Assembly (NCBI GenBank): GCA_037367405.1
Contig: JAZKJV010010130.1
Coordinates: forward strand, 372,001 to 436,000
Source of the DNA: Ottelia alismoides
Lineage: Eukaryota; Streptophyta; Magnoliopsida; Alismatales; Hydrocharitaceae
Length of the DNA: 64,000 bases
Direction: 5' to 3'
Shown in pieces: positions 47,661 to 60,440 of the stretch. The translations under genes and the position numbers were made by a program. Every line of letters begins with the position of its first letter. The first letter of the stretch is position 1. The notes beneath the pieces are model-generated. The model did no database searches and had not been told where the DNA came from. It saw only the letters and a list, made by a program, of their open reading frames with translations.

Positions 47661-50092
47661 ATTTTAATTTTCATTATTCAAAGTAGAATCCTCATGTACA
47701 AAGGGACAACCAGAATCAGTTTGTACAATGTTTCCCAAATTAAGTTAAGGAAAAAACGTAATTAAAAACAGAACGGGATGTTGCTGCTTCTGAAGAGGAA
47801 GAATCTGTGATATGTATATTCTCCGTTGCTGATGGTGATCAACATCTGCCTGGTGAAGGTGGTGGTGAAGGCGGTGAAACTCCAAACTTGGGTGATGCTA
47901 CACTGAGCCTCTCGACTGTTGGTGAAGTAGATTATGTGGATTATGATGCTCTCTCAGTGGTTAAATCCGCCAACTCCAACGGGTGTGTAGGTCGCTACAA
48001 TCTCCTACCGCTCATGAGATGAATGGTGTTAGATAAACATGTGAAATCAAGGGACATACTTGTCTCGGTTGTGGGTGGGTTATTGACTACATGTTCCTTG
48101 CATTTGAAGTTGTTGGGGTTGGCTTCGACCTGTGTTGGAATCAATGTCTTGGTGTTGGTCAGGACGTCAATCCGTTGAGTCAGTTTGTTCACGTCCTTCA
48201 TGGGCAATGCAAGTTGTTCTAGTGCTGGGTTGACTGAAGGGGCCTCAGGGTGCTCCTTGACTGGTTGCCACTGAGACTGATAGTGTGGAGGTTGTTGGTA
48301 ACCAAACGGATTCTGATAATGAGGAGGATGATGATACTATCCATAACATGTTGTATGTTACTAGTTAGGATGTGGAAAATATAGAATGCTTCTGGGGATG
48401 GCCTTGTCTCTAGTTTTGGAAATGTGGTGGACTGAAAGTGAGGCTAGAACTGCTAGTGCTAGTATTACTGCTCTCTGCTTCCCTGAAATTGGTGGGCAGG
48501 TATCTAGCCCTGTTGTGAACCCAACTGGCCTTGCCATGACGGATGGGGCTGGTTTCGCTCACGATCGAACCAGATTCCATTCAACTCCTGAATGGCAGGT
48601 AGAGGTGGAGACTGCTGCTCAGAAATGTAGGCTATTTCCTGTTGGTATAGAAATATCTAATGTGAATGTTGATGAACCTGTTAAAGGGTCTGCACATAAT
48701 AGACATACTGAACTGTAGATTGTCCTCCGCTACTCTGCTGGGTAGAAGAAGTCTGCTCCCTAGTAAAGGTATCAGCTGCTGCACTCGCACTATGAACTGA
48801 TTGATTGTACTCACAAGAAGCTCCAAGTGCTTTATTATTTCATTTAGCATATCCAGGTTCTTCGTCCTCTGTTTGATCACTTGAAGCTTCTCTAGCTACT
48901 TAGATTATTTCTCAATAATGCCCTCTTTGGATAGGTGGTTTCTAATGATGGTCTGGTCTGAGTTGTCCACCCTATCCTCTTCATGTGATGTTTTCGTATT
49001 GACAACTTTGTAGGGTAGTGAAGGGGAGATGACGGGGTGCTTCTGAAAGCACATGAAGAAGATAGTGCTGCTGAACTCTCTGCCATCTCCTAAAAAAATT
49101 GACAAAGGACATCCTCATCCTTGTTGAAGTGGCTTCCACCACAAGCATCATTTACTAGCTTATGATTCTTTGTACTTAAACACCAAAAGAAATTTTGCAT
49201 AAGGCTAGTCTTTGTAATATCATGTTGGTAGCACTTCTCTGTCAGATCTTTGAATCTTTCCCACGTCTCATGAATAGGCTCATGGGACATCTAGGAGAAA
49301 TTAGCAATCAAGGATAGAATTTGGTTGAGTCATCTGAGTGGGTAATATTTGGTCAGAAATGCAGAACTCAACTCTTCCCAAGTAGCGACAACCTTCCCCA
49401 AGTGATTTAACCAATACAAAGATTTGTCCATCAGACTGAATACGAAGGCGGTCATTTCCACTACCTCTAATGGGACGTTTGGGTAGTGTATTGTTCCACA
49501 AATTTGATCGAACTGTTGGAGGTGTACATAAGGTTCTTCATTAATATTTCCATGGAATATTGGGAGAAGAGGTAAAATAGTGGGCTTAAGCTTTAAATGC
49601 CCATGAATCGCAGGGATTTGTATCCAGGAATTTGTCTACCCTGCCCCTGGATTATAAGCATCCTTTAATGTAATCTTACCCACAAGTTCTATGCGAGGGT
49701 CTTCTCCCCCATTCCCACCTTCGCCATTGTTTCTATCATCCTCTCTCCTATCTTGTATGTCCTGCCTCAGCTCCATCTCTCAGTGCAATCTGAAAATTAT
49801 CCAGCTCTGTTAACTGGGCTTGAATTGACTGAATGGAGGCTAACATGGTGCTGTTAATCTTGCTATGCTAAGACATGGTTTCCTTTCCCTTGGGTGGCAT
49901 CCAGTTTCTGGTGTCTGACTCTGAAAATGTGTATGACAATCGATTAATTCTCAGAAATGATGGAATCTTAGATACTTCTTCGAGAGTAAAGCCAATCTCA
50001 AATAGTGGTTTGATGGAAGTTGTGAAGGGTGAAGTGGAGGAAGAGGAATATTCGGGAAGTGGGTCTCCCCGAATAGATGGTGAACGGATCAT
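47661..50092 (-). pseudogene. Athila gag (element D), broken
   Basis: Starts at the ATG at 50092, the first frame after the leader, with a Ser/Pro-rich N-terminus. The gag core lies at 49560-49090: EMTAFVFSLMDKSLYWL, then TWEELSSAFLTKYYP, then HETWERFKDL and the LVNDACGG segment, all standard for plant Ty3/gypsy gag. The C-terminal part (48300-48000) is Pro/Gln/Tyr-rich and has an IPTQVEANP segment that precedes protease in Athila. Stops occur around 49290-49310 and elsewhere. It forms the capsid-like particle. Confidence 0.8.
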
Positions 50093-51617
50093 AGTGTAGA
50101 ATCAGTTCGCAAAGTCCGAACGAGAAATACTCCGGTCTGTCGTCTTTGAAATCAATAGGCATGATGTGAGATCATGAAGGTCAATGAAAGAGTGAAAATG
50201 AGTGGAGGTGCCAATTGCACGGAAGGTTCGCTAGCACTAGAAATCAAGCACAATACAAACCCCAAATTCACCAACTCAACGCAATGTGAAGACTGTGAAG
50301 ATTCTGTCAATTATCTTGTCAATTTTGAGAGTTTGGTGAGAATACAACATTTGAAAGAGTTAATGAGTTGTTAGGTGCTTGTCTTTCCTACAGATTGCCC
50401 CGAATCATACGAGTAGTTTCATTCACGTTCAGCCAGTATAGGAATAAGTACGAACCGTAAGAATACATCTACCCTTGTTACTTAAGGACAGAGCCTTATA
50501 CAAAGTCATCTAAACCTCACACTCTGCTTGGGAAATTTAGACAGTTTACAGACTACCCACATTTCCTTACTGAAAGGTGGCTATTCATTTTTGGGGAACC
50601 AGTAGTCTCTTTGAAAAGCCAAGCATGGCTCTATCCGAGTGCAGTCCCTCTCTCACATTGCAAATAAATCAAACAATGAGGGGGTACTATCCCCAAAATA
50701 ATGATTTTTCCATACTTTTATTTTAGGGTCGAGTTTTCTTTAGCAGACCCAATTTTTAGGCAGTTGTCACATGGTTTTGAATAATATCAATGAATCACCT
50801 ACCGAATGTCCAATTTCCTTTTAAACTTATGTGAGTGAAAACAAGGAAGGATATTAGTAATGCCAACGTGTGATTAAATACAATAATGCGTACAGGGGTT
50901 AGAGATGCGTACCTTGTTGCTAGCACTCCACATGCAGGGTGATCATATAGACTTTAAATACAGGAAAATTAACTGACTTATATGATGCAAGTTAACCGTC
51001 CTAGCAATATCTTCTTTTAGTGGGCAAGAACATGTTAATTGACTAAGTCCAATACGCTTTACTCTATAGGTACAGAAATTCTTTTTAGGGCTTTGGACCG
51101 AATTAATTACCTCGCTCAAGCAAGTTAATAAAGAAATCAATAGGTGGCTCATGAAATCCGTGTGAAACAAATAAAAATAAAGCGATGAAAACAAAACCGT
51201 GAGATCACCCAAGTGCACCAATACTTGGTGAAACAGACCCCGTAACATATGAATGTCAGTTTTAAAGAGTTCAAATGCTATAAATAAATAAAAGAAAGTT
51301 TATTTTTTTAAATGTTTGGTCTCCTTCAAATCTTCTTTTCCTCCCTCTCACACTCTCATGTGGCTCGGTGAAGAATCATGCTGCCTCCGCTTTGCTTGGG
51401 TGTTTCGGCTTTCCTAGGATCACCTCCTTTGCTCCGAGGTCCCTTGCAAGAAAGTGGAAGGAAAGAATGTGTAAGAGACATAAATAAAACAAGCATGAGC
51501 AAGAAAAATGAATTAATTCAATGAATATGAATAATGGAATAAATATGGAAAAATATAAACAAATATTTACAAGCAATAATAATAGGTCAAAAGAGAAACT
51601 AAACTACCCTCGTTGTG
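50093..51617 (-). other. Element D leader (5' UTR)
   Basis: About 1.5 kb with no supported gene. Sections at 50245-50340 and 50430-50530 resemble the leader of element A. A 101-codon minus-strand frame (50943-51248) and a 66-codon one (51376-51576) look like chance. Confidence 0.55.
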
Positions 51618-51637
51618 CCTCTCAGGCAACGACGCTA
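51618..51637 (-). other. Primer-binding site of element D (tRNA-Asp type)
   Basis: Sense-strand TAGCGTCGTTGCCTGAGA, three bases inside the 5' LTR. It fits the complement of plant tRNA-Asp (TGGCGCCGTTGCCGGGGA) with four mismatches, consistent with an aged Athila PBS. Confidence 0.75.
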
Positions 51638-51640
51638 TTT

Positions 51641-54600
51641 TGTTATTTCGCTTTTCCCAGGTTTTTATTTAATTGAATTATGAACAAGTCATTGCAACAC
51701 AATCATGCGTCAATGAAAATTTTATTTTTTTCTTCTCAAACTAAATTATTTTAATAAATTTATAGCGAGATAAATTTTGCTTTCTATTAACCTGTATTGA
51801 AACAAGATCGAACTCAAGGAGGCTACAATTCTTGAGGGTTATACAAATAATCAAAAAAACAATTAATAGAAAAAGGGAATCTCAATTGCTAGCTATCTTG
51901 ATTTTTATGAATTTTTTTTCTTTTTAAATAATTTAAATTTTTTGTTTCTTTTTCTTTATTTTCTTATTTTCAAATTTTTTATGATTTCGATGTTGCATTT
52001 TTAAAAATTTTCAATAATATAATTTTTAAAACACCTTTATACATAAAAGAAATGCAATTTTTTTAGATTTTTCAAATAAGATAAAAAACTAAAAAATATT
52101 CAAATAAATCATTTTTTGTATTTTTTAGGATTTTTTACTATTCTTATATTTTTCAGAGATTTTGAGATTTTTTCTGGATTTTTAAAAATGAAAAAAATAG
52201 GAAAAAATGCAAACAATGAGAAAACAAGATTATTTTTCAATTTAAAAATACCAAATAAATGCAAAAATTATTAAAATTAATTTTTCTAAAAAATAAAGGA
52301 AATCATCTACAAACAGGAATTGAAATCACTATTTTTGGATTTTTCCTACAATTTTATATAATTTTTTAAAGATTTTTTTGAATTTTTTCGTGTTTTAAAA
52401 ATAATCACGTAAATTAGACAGGAAATTAAACACATAAAAATAAAACTAATCTATTTTTTTAGAATTTATGAAGCAATGTTTGAATTTGTGTGATTTTTCA
52501 AAGTTCAAACATGGGAAAAAAGTGATGATTTTATTTTTTAATCATAGAAAATAAACAAAAAATGCAATGAAATTTTTATACAATGAAGAGGAACATAACA
52601 AAATTGTAACATGCATTTTCCACAATTTATTGAGCAATAAAAATATTTATTTCAACAAGAAGAACAAGGAAGATAATTGTTTATATAGTAGTGACTAAAA
52701 CATAATTTTTTTTTGCATCAGAGATCAACAAAACTATAATGCATGTAAAATATTGCAATTCACCCAATGGGGATGGCATGTTACTCGTGACTGGCTGCAA
52801 TGGCCGAGGCTTCTTTACAAATTTGTAAACTCTAGGGGTACAAAATGTAATTTACCAAAAAAAATTAGGGCATACTTTTGTTCTTCTTTCCTGCAAATGG
52901 GAAGGGGGTGCACTGCCCCTATTCCTTCTTCTTCAAGCAACTACGGGCGCATGGTGCGACTTAAGGTGGAGGACTGGAGGCGGATGATGGTGCATACGCA
53001 AACATCAAAAGGCTGCGTGATGGATCTTGCTCGGCTGCGGTGCTCTGCAGGAGCAGAGCTCCTTCAAGCAGGGGTTGGAAGATAGGCGCATGATGGACAA
53101 TCGGGCTGGGGACACTATCGAAGAGCGGCGGGCACCGCCTATGGGTGTATTTGGGCAGTGTCTTCATCAACGAACGGTGACACACACCCTCGCATGGCCG
53201 ACAGGGATGGCAGGGCTCTGGTCCAACAGTGGGCGTGGGCGGCCGGCGAGCAGAGCTAGGCGGCGACGGCTGGAATGCTCTCGCCCCCAACTTTTTTTTT
53301 TAAATTTTTTTAGGTTTTTCAATGTAAAAACAGAATTTGGAAAACTTTTTTAATTTTGTAAAAAGAAATTACATAAAAAAAAATTTATTATAAAACAAAA
53401 TTGTAATTTTTTATTTTCATCTCTGTGAACCAGCAACAAAATAAAGATAATTCGACTCGAGCACGACGACTCGATCAGCAATTATTGGATGGAGAATGTG
53501 AATAGAAATGCAGATCCGGTGAGGTGGGTGGATGGATAAGGATCTCTGTCCACCGTACATGGGTGTAGGTGAGTGGTTGCATGAGGTAGAATGTGAACAT
53601 GGATAGAGAGTGAATTATGAGATGGAAAATTGGAATTGATTGTGGATCGGATAGTGATGGTTAATTAAAAATGATTAACTAAGATCTAGAATAAACAAAT
53701 GATGTTGAAAAAAATGCAAAATCTAAACAAAGATTAACCTAGGTTAAGAATAAGAAAAATTGGATCTCATCGTAGGAGCTTAAAATGGCGTAATGGTCTC
53801 GACGAAGGCCGACTCGCTGTCATCGGAAGGCTCTGATGCTATGCACCTTTATATAGCAAGAATCTCTTGGAGATTAGCCTCCTCTAACCAAAGATTGATC
53901 AAATTGAAATGAGGGAGGAGGAGCCATATTAATAGGGAAAAGAATTGAAATTGAATTTCAAAATTTGAAGGGAGATAAAGATAAGAAAAATTCGAATGGA
54001 GAAAAAGATATGGAAGGAAGTTAGTGGTGGAGTTAATAAAATTATTTACATTATTTATTTATTTATTTTCATCACTTTATTAAATTAAATAATAAATCTT
54101 AATTATTTACTCTTTTGTGAGGGTTATTTAAGGGAATCAACTATATACATTTACTATATACATATAGTACATTATATACATATTTAAATAAGAAAATTAG
54201 TTTTTTTTATTTTAATTTTTTTATTTTTCTTCTAAATAATCAAAAAGTATTTACAAATATTTATAAATACAATATGTGTAAAAATAAACATGTACGATAA
54301 ATAAATGGTAAAATTGCACAAACAACCCTAGAAAACTGCCTTTCAATCTGTAAATCCAAAATTTGAAACCACAACCATTTTAAAGATAATTTAATTTAGA
54401 ATACAATAGAAGTTAGTTTCATCAATTTGAGTTCATGTGGAGTCGGAATTGATATTTCAATTATCGCTTTATGGCTTTTTCCGGATGTGGTTACTTTTAG
54501 TATATACGTGATTTCATGTCGCAATTATTTTTATTATTTAGAAATCATTTTTATTTACAACTTTTGTTTTGAAATTTATTTTATTTGAGGTCAATTTTTG

Positions 54601-54963
54601 TACAAATAAAATAGTGTAAGTTTAAAAATATACAAAGAAAAGTTTTTACAAAACATTTTTTTGGAATTTTTATTAAAGACCCTATCTCCCCCTACTTTAT
54701 CCCTGATTGATCAGGTCAGGTCTTGCCCTTTTCTCTGAGTTCGGGTCTGCCTCTATCTATTACATATATAAAGTCTTTCGATTTCCTTTAGTTTTCCTTT
54801 CTTTCTTTCTTTCTTTATTTCAGGTTAAAATAGTAATAAGTATACAATATTTGCATACAGATGTATGTTAGTAAAAATATGGATTTATAAATATATACAA
54901 GTATTTTATAAGGGATATTAAGATAAAATTAATGAATAAAGTTGATGAAATGTAGATTCATCA
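51641..54963 (-). repeat. Element D 5' LTR
   Basis: Direct repeat of 38241-41557. Left edge tgttatttcg and right edge attcatca give the TG...CA ends. A/T-homopolymeric part at about 51880-52560, GC-rich block at 52930-53290, TATA-like box at 53847-53856. Confidence 0.93.
53847..53856 (-). promoter_or_regulatory. TATA box of the element D LTR
   Basis: Sense-strand ctatataaag, followed by gtgca. It lies about 550 bp upstream of the GC-rich block. The 3' LTR copy of this site is mutated (near 40437). Confidence 0.5.
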
Positions 54964-54968
54964 ACACC
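54964..54968. other. Target site duplication of element D, right copy
   Basis: acacc, identical to 38236-38240. Confidence 0.85.
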
Positions 54969-56430
54969 CAAGCGACCACCCCTAAGGTGATGTTGCCTCA
55001 TTGCCAATTGAACCAACCGTCAACATCAATAGAACTCACTATGCACAATCCAATATCACCTCAATTATATGAGGATCAACATTGGGGTCACTACGCATAT
55101 GTCATATCTCTTTCGAGTTGAAGAGAGCGTGATACATGTGCACTTGTATATTGGATCTAAGACATCACATAGGAGTCTCCACATTACAATCCATTGCGAC
55201 GGTGGCCTCCGCCTTGATGGGAGAACATGGATGTCATCATACGATCCTCCATATCCGTTCAAATTATAATTAGTCATTTAGAACAACATTCTTATTATTA
55301 ATTCTTCCAAGGGAATCATAGTCCTATTAATAATAGAATGTTTATTTTAATTGGATTAAACTAATTTAATCACATTAAATTAATAATCCAATTCTACCAA
55401 CAAATAATTTGGTTTGCTTGATATTACTATATAGTATTAGCCCTGACAAATACATATTATTCTATTTTATAATCAGAGTACAACTTGACTTATATATATT
55501 ACCCCTCCTAAAAAATGGATCTAGCCAGACACTCTATTGTATGTTGGGAGGGAGCATTTCCTTGACATCGAAGGTGCTAATTAGTAAACTAAGCCATTTA
55601 ACCCTGTATAGAAACCTTCACCATCTCGTTTTAGAACAATACAATTGGAACAATGTACTTGCAGTTTTATCGATCATTCCTTTGATAAACGACATGATAC
55701 TATATATTATATACTTTAAAGATTAAAGCTCTTAAAATTTTTTAAAGATCTTAAATTTCTAGTCATATCAAGCAAACAAGTGTGGTTTTGCATGTAAAAG
55801 CTATCCCACTACTATTGTAGGATAAACTAGGATTTTCCTGTCATGAAGCAATCATTCAAGGTTGTTGTTTGTCATGGGTTTCTCTAAACAAAGGATAAAA
55901 CAATCAATAAGGGTTATTTCCAAATTTCTGTTGTTATATTTATTAATAATCACATTATTAATGCTAATGTGATTATCCAATCATTTTCCGACCCATCTTC
56001 ACTAAAAATGTATATCTAGGGCAAAAAGAGTCGGAATCTTGCAAATTAAATTCGAGTGATTTGATGGTTTAATTATATAATTAAATGTATTTTCAATATA
56101 TTTTCTAATAGTAAACAATAATAAAAAATTAATTTGTTACATATCTGAGTTTACATGCAAAATAGATGCACTGCGAGAACTTGTCGTATCTTAATCTTTG
56201 TCCAGCCATAGCCAACTATTGGTCTAATGTTTGAGGTCATATTTAGACACTATAAACATGATTAAATATCCCAAAACATGTCAATAATAGGGTCACCGTG
56301 CAGAAACATGAAATATTTGCAAAAACTATTCGGAATCGCACAATCACGTAAAAAATAACGTTTTGGCAATAAGATATCCAAAGCATGATTATCCTAGGAC
56401 TCTGAATCATATCCAAAACCAATTACCAGG
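54969..56430 (-). pseudogene. Copia leader and gag region, right piece (element B)
   Basis: Lies between the element B PBS and the element D insertion, so by position it is the 5' UTR and first part of gag. Short minus-strand frames (such as 55065-55277) show no motif I can name. Nothing else is seen in it. Confidence 0.4.
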
Positions 56431-56442
56431 GCTCTGATATCA
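56431..56442 (-). other. Primer-binding site of element B (tRNA-iMet type)
   Basis: Sense-strand TGATATCAGAGC, one change from TGGTATCAGAGC, the complement of plant initiator tRNA-Met used by copia elements. It is preceded by a short spacer and the LTR end catcca. Confidence 0.75.
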
Positions 56443-56545
56443 CTCTAAATGGATGTTTTTAAGGCCCCACACTTCTCGTAAGCATGTGGAACTGATCATA
56501 TCCTATCAAAAAATAGACTTGTTATTCAAGTCGCAATAGCAATGG

Positions 56546-56549
<4 letters not shown>

Positions 56550-56581
<32 letters not shown>
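56550..56581. repeat. (AT)16 microsatellite
   Basis: An uninterrupted alternation of a and t for 32 bp inside the element B 5' LTR, in the part missing from the other LTR. Confidence 0.95.
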
Positions 56582-56583
<2 letters not shown>

Positions 56584-57002
56584 GATGGAACCACTTGTAT
56601 TGGGAAACATTCCTAATCTGTTCCACAACTATCACATGATTTTAGGATTACCTATTGAAGCGTGAATGTGATCCTCTAGTTTCTAAAGCATCCTATCCAA
56701 GTATAACTTGACGGAGACACCACATGTGGGTGTGGGGATAAGCTACATACTTCATACAATCCAACAAGACGATCTAAGACTCCTTGCTTCTAATTTCACC
56801 ATACGAAATCTTCCTGCTTCATCATGATTCTGAAGAACCAATAATGAAGAAACTCTACACGAGATTGATCGAATCAATCTGGCACCGTAACAACAATATC
56901 CGCCTTTAAGGGTATTATTTCTACGAGGGGATGGCCTTGAGAGGCACTAGGATATATCCAACATTGAGCCCATAGTCCCTGTGAGGGGATGTCCCTAGAG
57001 GG

Positions 57003-57040
57003 GATAGAGAGAGAGAGAGAGGGAGAGAGAGAGAGAGGAG
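57003..57040. repeat. GA-rich tract in the element B LTR
   Basis: A nearly pure gaga run, interrupted by ggg, equivalent to the shorter run at 32671-32694 in the other LTR. Both lie just downstream (in sense) of the LTR TATA box, in the likely 5' UTR. Confidence 0.85.
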
Positions 57041-59195
57041 ACTTGTTTCTCCTTGAGTTGATGTATTTTAAGAGGATGGGTTTGCCATGCCTTTTATATT
57101 TTTAGACCGTTAGAATTGTAGTCCAAATTTTCAAATCATTGGTTAAGATTAAAAGACCTCATAACCACATTTTAGTATTATAGTTGATTAAGTAATCCTT
57201 ATAATCCTCTCAACAAAGTAACAGACAAATAATTAATAACATGAAAAAATATAAAGGGAGGTCACAAATAAAAGGGAACATCCCTATGGTTTTAACAATC
57301 TTGGACGCCCCCACCCCCAATGCCTATTTTAGGGGGGGCTCCTTTTTATTTTCATTTTATTATAATTATTATCATTTCAACAAATATAAATAATAATATG
57401 TTTAGTAGTTTATTTTGAAAAAAAACTAACTATCAACGAATAGTTCCAAATTATTCATGATAATTGCAAATATGTCATTGACAAATATGAATCATTTTAT
57501 ATGCTTAAAACCAAATGTAAATATTATTTACATTTGTTGTATAATGTGAATCCAATTCGTTGTAACATTAATTTGTAAATCATTTTCACAGTCAAGTCTG
57601 AAGAGAATAATGTGGGTCTTATCCAAACTATCCATGATTTTTGTAAATAGCATTATCCACGCTAATCTTTTCCGAGATAATTAAATCAAATTTAATTATC
57701 TAGAAAGTCCAAACCAAAAATAATATGGATCTTATCTCCATTATTTCTTAGATAAATTTCGATAACACTATTCAATATAATATTATCCAAGGCAATTAAA
57801 TCCAATATAAATATCTCAAAATCCTCTTTGTACATATCCAAAAAGATGCAAATCTTATTCACATCATTTCTTGGATAAATGTGGATAGCACTGTCTAAGA
57901 TAATATTGTCCAGGCCGACAAATTCAATTTAATTATCCAAAGTTCTCTTCTTTACCAAGTGATTCAAACATCACTAAATAGTCCAGATTCTCATGTTTAT
58001 CTTTCATGGAACATTCCTTAAACAGTTATGACGATATTGTGCCTTCTCTGCGGATAATTATAGATGGGATAAGGGTGATTGCATATCCTTGTATAGTGAC
58101 TTCAAAAATGAGATATAATCTTATATACAGGTGTAAAAGAACTCTCAAAGAGGTCTCGTCATGTCAGTTAAAGTTCTCAGTCTTCTTCTTATCTCTAAAT
58201 CCAATTCAAATCGATATCCATCACATGGACTACAATTTGATAACCCATTCATAGAGTGGAGTCACTAAAATCCGAACATGTTTCATCACTCAATTAGAAT
58301 GGAAGCGTCATGGTATACAATCATTTAAGATCACATCACATTTGAGTATTCTCAATACCCATACATCCTATGTACTATAAAACTATGATTAATCCTGAAG
58401 TTTTGATCTCATTTTGGATTGGCTCCTTCATGGTTTTATCACTTAGTTTCTCTTCGATCACTGAGAGTAGGTATCGATGATATGCTTTTCGAAAGCATAT
58501 ATAATATCTTAAAATCACGTCTTATTTCATAAACAAGATGAGAAACATTGGAATTTGATTTATTCCAATATTTCATGAGTAAGCTCATGTCTTTCGGTTT
58601 AGTAGTGAACATGTATGATCCCACTGATAGATCGTATTACTCATAAGACAATGTATGCACACCATGACTTAAGTATATAAACCATGGTTAGGTCTTCAAC
58701 ATAACAGCTTGCTAGAAGTACATACTCAGGCATATAGTAATGCATTTGTCTCAGGTCAGAGAATGTGTGCCTATATGATGACAACATACAATAAAAGTCT
58801 TGGTTATCTCAATCTCGCTAAATCAACTCTTTGACCTACCTTATCTAACACCTCTGAATATCTATTCCTATGAAGAGGACCTTCATCAAGAGGTCAGTCG
58901 AATGCCAGGATTTAGAGTAAGGATTGACATCTCCTTATTAGATCCTTTCCTGATAATCACTTGACGGTGTGGTTGAGTTCTCAATCTAACTCTTTAGATA
59001 TTCAACTGCACCAGCTTCTATGATCCAGCATTTGGATAAACAACTATATAACATCAAGATGTCCACATTACATGATCCTAGTTGTACAAACGGACCTATT
59101 AAACAAAATAGTTGTTGTTCATTTTAGATTAAGGGGTGATTTGCAATAACTTTTATTGCATAATGTTTCACCATGGACACAAAAGTTACAACATT

Positions 59196-59399
59196 ACATG
59201 TATCTGGTAATAATCATATATAAACATTTTCCTCAACATTCATGATTTACCTTCCTAATTTTCAAAGACCTCTGAAAGGATTGAATGAGTTAAATCATGT
59301 ACATGTATCTGGTAATAATCATATCATTTTCCTCAACATTCCCGATTTTCCTTCCTAATTTTCAAAGACCTCTGAAAGGATTGAATGAGTTAAATCATG
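59196..59399. repeat. 105-bp tandem duplication beside the element B LTR
   Basis: acatgtatctggtaataatc begins at 59196 and again at 59301. The two copies match to atcatg with few changes; the second lacks a short ataaa block and has three or so substitutions. The first copy begins three bases after the LTR end. Confidence 0.9.
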
Positions 59400-60300
59400 A
59401 GAGTTATGTGTTCATTGGAGGCTCCAAACCCATGAAAGAGTTTGGTTGCCTATATAGGATTCGTAAAATACTAACTTTTTGCTAGTACACATAATTTATG
59501 ATCATATTTGGGGGTGGGTCTACAATATATATGAAAGAATCTTTACAACTCTATAAGGATGTCTGCAACTATGATAAATTATGCCACCCTCTTGGAATTC
59601 TCAATCCTTTGGAACATTGTTTCTGGTAAGAGGAATTTTCTACATCCTAAAGGATAAGGTTGTGCTACCAGAGTCGTCTAAGCTTGGTTTTGTAGTTTAT
59701 TTCTTCCAAATGTGATGGACTATTTTGTTGGGAGTGGATCCTTAGTGAGGATTTCATTGAATCCGTGTACTTTGAGTTTAAAAATCCATCCATGGGTATT
59801 ACTCCATTATTTTTGACACACAACACAAAACTTGTGAAAGGATCTTTAGTCTGTTGTTACGTGTTTATGTGATGGGTACATGTAATATCTGATCATCACA
59901 TATTCATATGGAGCAGAAGGCATGTGATTTGGTTGGTTCTTATCAAACATACTTGCTTGACCATCGATCATCATCAATGGTTAATAGATTGACCAAAATA
60001 AAATATTGAATGATCAAATTAATGATCCCCTCTTAAGAGATATAAGGAACTCCCATTGATCAATCATTATATTGTTGGATGGTCCAAAACTTGATAACAA
60101 AGTTAATGTAATCTACCAATGTACCTTTTAGTAGATCAAGCCTTCCAAATAACGAAGACCCTCATAGTGAAGGTTTGCGTTTACATTAAAATGTACCATA
60201 TTCGTGTAAACTAAGGGAAAGTTTAAAATATCACATATAAGATATCACATAAGAGAATGACATCCTAACCACTAATAGGAATTACACAACATGTGATGGC
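59400..60300. other. Unassigned flank of element B
   Basis: No gene is supported. A 62-codon plus-strand frame (59297-59485) spans the second duplicate and is unlike any family I know. Nothing else is seen. Confidence 0.4.
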
Positions 60301-60319
60301 TGTATACTATCATTTTCTG

Positions 60320-60440
60320 AAGAGAAAATCGTCCCCTTTTATCATTGGGGACAATCGCCTAATAGTCCCTTTTAGTGTGTCTCATTTCTCGGAGGGGACG
60401 ATATATAATAAGGGATGGGGATAACTGTCCCCTCTGATTA
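60320..60440. repeat. Small fold-back with gtcccc repeats
   Basis: atcgtcccc (60328-60336) pairs with ggggacgat (60394-60402). Further gtccc or ggggac words lie at about 60346, 60366 and 60432. Such clustered inverted words resemble sub-terminal repeats of plant CACTA-like DNA transposons or a MITE, but no terminal repeat or target duplication was found. Confidence 0.3.

Larger units (their letters stand above)
38241..54963 (-). mobile_element. Element D: full-length Athila-type Ty3/gypsy retrotransposon, decayed
   Basis: A 16.7-kb element with LTRs 38241-41557 (3317 bp) and 51641-54963 (3323 bp), a perfect acacc duplication, a tRNA-Asp-type PBS (51618-51637) and a PPT (41558 onwards). On the minus strand the order is leader, gag, PR, RT, RNase H, integrase, 3' UTR. 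The polymerase wording (for example GIIYPISDSKW and HxILLEDDCKPS type segments) is that of the Athila lineage, not Tat. No envelope-like frame is seen after integrase. Stops, frameshifts and a changed catalytic residue make it inactive. Confidence 0.93.
32570..59193 (-). mobile_element. Element B: decayed Ty1/copia retrotransposon, split by element D
   Basis: Sense is the minus strand. The right LTR is about 56450-59193 with a tRNA-iMet-type PBS at 56431-56442. The left LTR ends at 34861 with a copia-type polypurine tract beside it. Between them lie two internal pieces, 34862-38240 and 54969-56449, once continuous: element D interrupts them with a perfect acacc duplication. Together they make about 4.9 kb, close to one copia gag-pol. 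Domain order on the minus strand (PBS, gag/PR, GAG-pre-integrase, integrase, RT, RNase H, PPT) is the copia order. All frames are broken. Confidence 0.8.
56450..59193 (-). repeat. Element B 5' LTR
   Basis: Right edge ends in acaaca (sense TGTTGTAACTTTTGTG), left edge tggatgttttt near the PBS. Matches 32570-34861 over about 2.3 kb. It contains a (TA)n run, a GA tract and a TATA-like box near 57091-57100 (sense aatataaaag). The right flank is ttaca; no left partner was found because the other LTR is truncated. Confidence 0.75.

Noticed and set aside
48386..48718. A 110-codon plus-strand frame
   Set aside because: It is antisense to the gag region of element D, with no domain of its own.
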